A stretch of 64,000 nucleotides of DNA from the NCBI RefSeq assembly GCF_019794555.1, contig NZ_JAIMEP010000005.1, positions 62,001 to 126,000 of the forward strand. Reading direction: 5' to 3'. The position numbers were made by a program, and so were the translations under genes. Below are positions 63,411 to 64,000 of this stretch, piece after piece. This DNA comes from Streptococcus suis. GTDB lineage: Bacteria; Bacillota; Bacilli; Lactobacillales; Streptococcaceae. How positions within the stretch are numbered: the first letter of the stretch is position 1; every line of letters begins with the position of its first letter. The notes under the pieces are model-generated. The model made no database searches. It was not told the DNA's origin and saw nothing but the letters and a program-made list of their open reading frames with translations.

Positions 63411-63794
63411 TTGGCTAAACCAACACGTAAACGTCGTGTGAAAAAGAATATCGAATCTGGTATTGCACATATTCACGCTACATTTAATAACACTATTGTT
63501 ATGATTACTGATGTGCATGGTAACGCTATTGCTTGGTCATCAGCTGGTGCTCTTGGTTTTAAAGGTTCACGTAAATCTACACCATTCGCAGCCCAAATGG
63601 CTTCAGAAGCAGCTGCTAAATCTGCACAAGAACACGGTCTAAAAACAGTTGAAGTTACCGTTAAAGGCCCAGGTTCAGGTCGTGAGTCTGCTATCCGCGC
63701 TCTTGCTGCCGCTGGTCTTGAAGTAACAGCAATTCGTGATGTGACTCCTGTACCACACAATGGTGCTCGTCCTCCAAAACGTCGCCGTGTATAA
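63411..63794 (+). CDS. rpsK: 30S ribosomal protein S11
   Basis: 127 residues from TTG at 63411, with AGGAGG upstream; family N-terminus [27 protein letters not shown] and tail [15 protein letters not shown]. Confidence 0.97.
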   Translation: MAKPTRKRRVKKNIESGIAHIHATFNNTIVMITDVHGNAIAWSSAGALGFKGSRKSTPFAAQMASEAAAKSAQEHGLKTVEVTVKGPGSGRESAIRALAAAGLEVTAIRDVTPVPHNGARPPKRRRV

Positions 63795-63838
63795 TCATAC
63801 ATTCCATACACAGCTTTTCGTTTAAGAGGGAGTAAGAA

Positions 63839-64000
63839 ATGATTGAGTTTGAAAAACCAACAATAACAAAAATTGATGAAAATAAAGATTACGGCAGATT
63901 TGTTATCGAGCCATTAGAACGTGGTTACGGTACAACTCTTGGTAACTCTCTTCGTCGTGTACTTCTTGCATCACTCCCAGGTGCTGCAATTACATCTATT
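63839..64000 (+). CDS. rpoA: RNA polymerase alpha subunit, N-terminal part
   Basis: The first 54 codons are present before the window ends. The protein starts [21 protein letters not shown] and contains [21 protein letters not shown], the alpha N-terminal dimerisation signature. It assembles the polymerase core. Co-transcribed after rpsK, as usual in the alpha operon. Confidence 0.97.
   Translation, partial: MIEFEKPTITKIDENKDYGRFVIEPLERGYGTTLGNSLRRVLLASLPGAAITSI

Noticed and set aside
1..64000. CRISPR arrays, tRNA/rRNA genes, prophage or intact insertion sequences
   Set aside because: No regularly spaced repeats, no cloverleaf or rRNA stretches and no transposase or phage structural genes were seen on either strand.

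Overview
The window is AT-rich, densely packed Gram-positive DNA. Gene content and protein sequences point to the genus Streptococcus, most likely Streptococcus suis. The evidence is the streptococcal maltodextrin locus (malX-C-D-A-R with pulA and malQ), argS beside argR-mutS, the nrdD...nrdG cluster directly before the S10/spc/alpha ribosomal operon, a LytTR/DUF3021 pair and a CbpD-like competence murein hydrolase. The species call rests on recall of family sequences, not on a search.

Layout. 1-6.4 kb: end of mnmG, gdpP (interrupted by an in-frame TAG), rplI, dnaB, veg, then rpsD with its own promoter and a structured leader. 6.4-7.4 kb: a gene-poor island with a small KTSC-domain gene and a BOX/MITE-like repeat. 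7.4-11 kb: thioredoxin-like protein, an extracellular flavoprotein reductase lipoprotein with two Rex-like operators, and a secreted metallophosphoesterase. 11-14.3 kb: a minus-strand Fic - LytTR response regulator - histidine kinase operon. 14.5-21.7 kb: a membrane-anchored GH3 enzyme with swapped domain order, a GtrA-family protein, a cytoplasmic GH3 and a GT2 glycosyltransferase. Both GH3 promoters carry the same pair of 9-bp direct repeats 21 bp apart, at the same distance from the -10, which is the geometry of LytTR regulator sites. 21.7-26.4 kb: aldo/keto reductase, elaA, aspS, YitT-family protein, nrdI. 26.5-35.8 kb: maltodextrin regulon with LacI-type operators in the divergent malX/malQ promoter region. 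36-43.8 kb: small membrane proteins, cbpD-like gene with a candidate ComX (cin) box, argS, argR, mutS, and a LytTR/DUF3021 regulatory pair; two copies of a roughly 100-bp MITE lie here. 44-49.9 kb: anaerobic ribonucleotide reductase cluster (nrdD, small ORF, cytosolic 5'-nucleotidase, Gfo/Idh/MocA oxidoreductase, GNAT, nrdG). 50-64 kb: S10, spc and alpha operons from rpsJ into rpoA, cut by the window end.

Two observations stand out. First, the ribosomal operon is interrupted by several long non-coding spacers. Three of them (rpsJ-rplC, rpsN-rpsH, rpsH-rplF) hold copies of one long hairpin family whose stems differ by compensatory changes while internal-loop motifs stay constant; one copy is inverted. 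Second, a Fic/LytTR two-component operon sits beside a GH3/GtrA/GH3/GT2 cluster that carries matching LytTR-type repeats, which suggests a signal-controlled glycan-processing system. Other points are the broken c-di-AMP phosphodiesterase gene gdpP, a MITE between the cin box and the fratricin gene, and a possibly leaderless metallophosphoesterase mRNA. No tRNA, rRNA, CRISPR array, prophage or intact IS element was seen.
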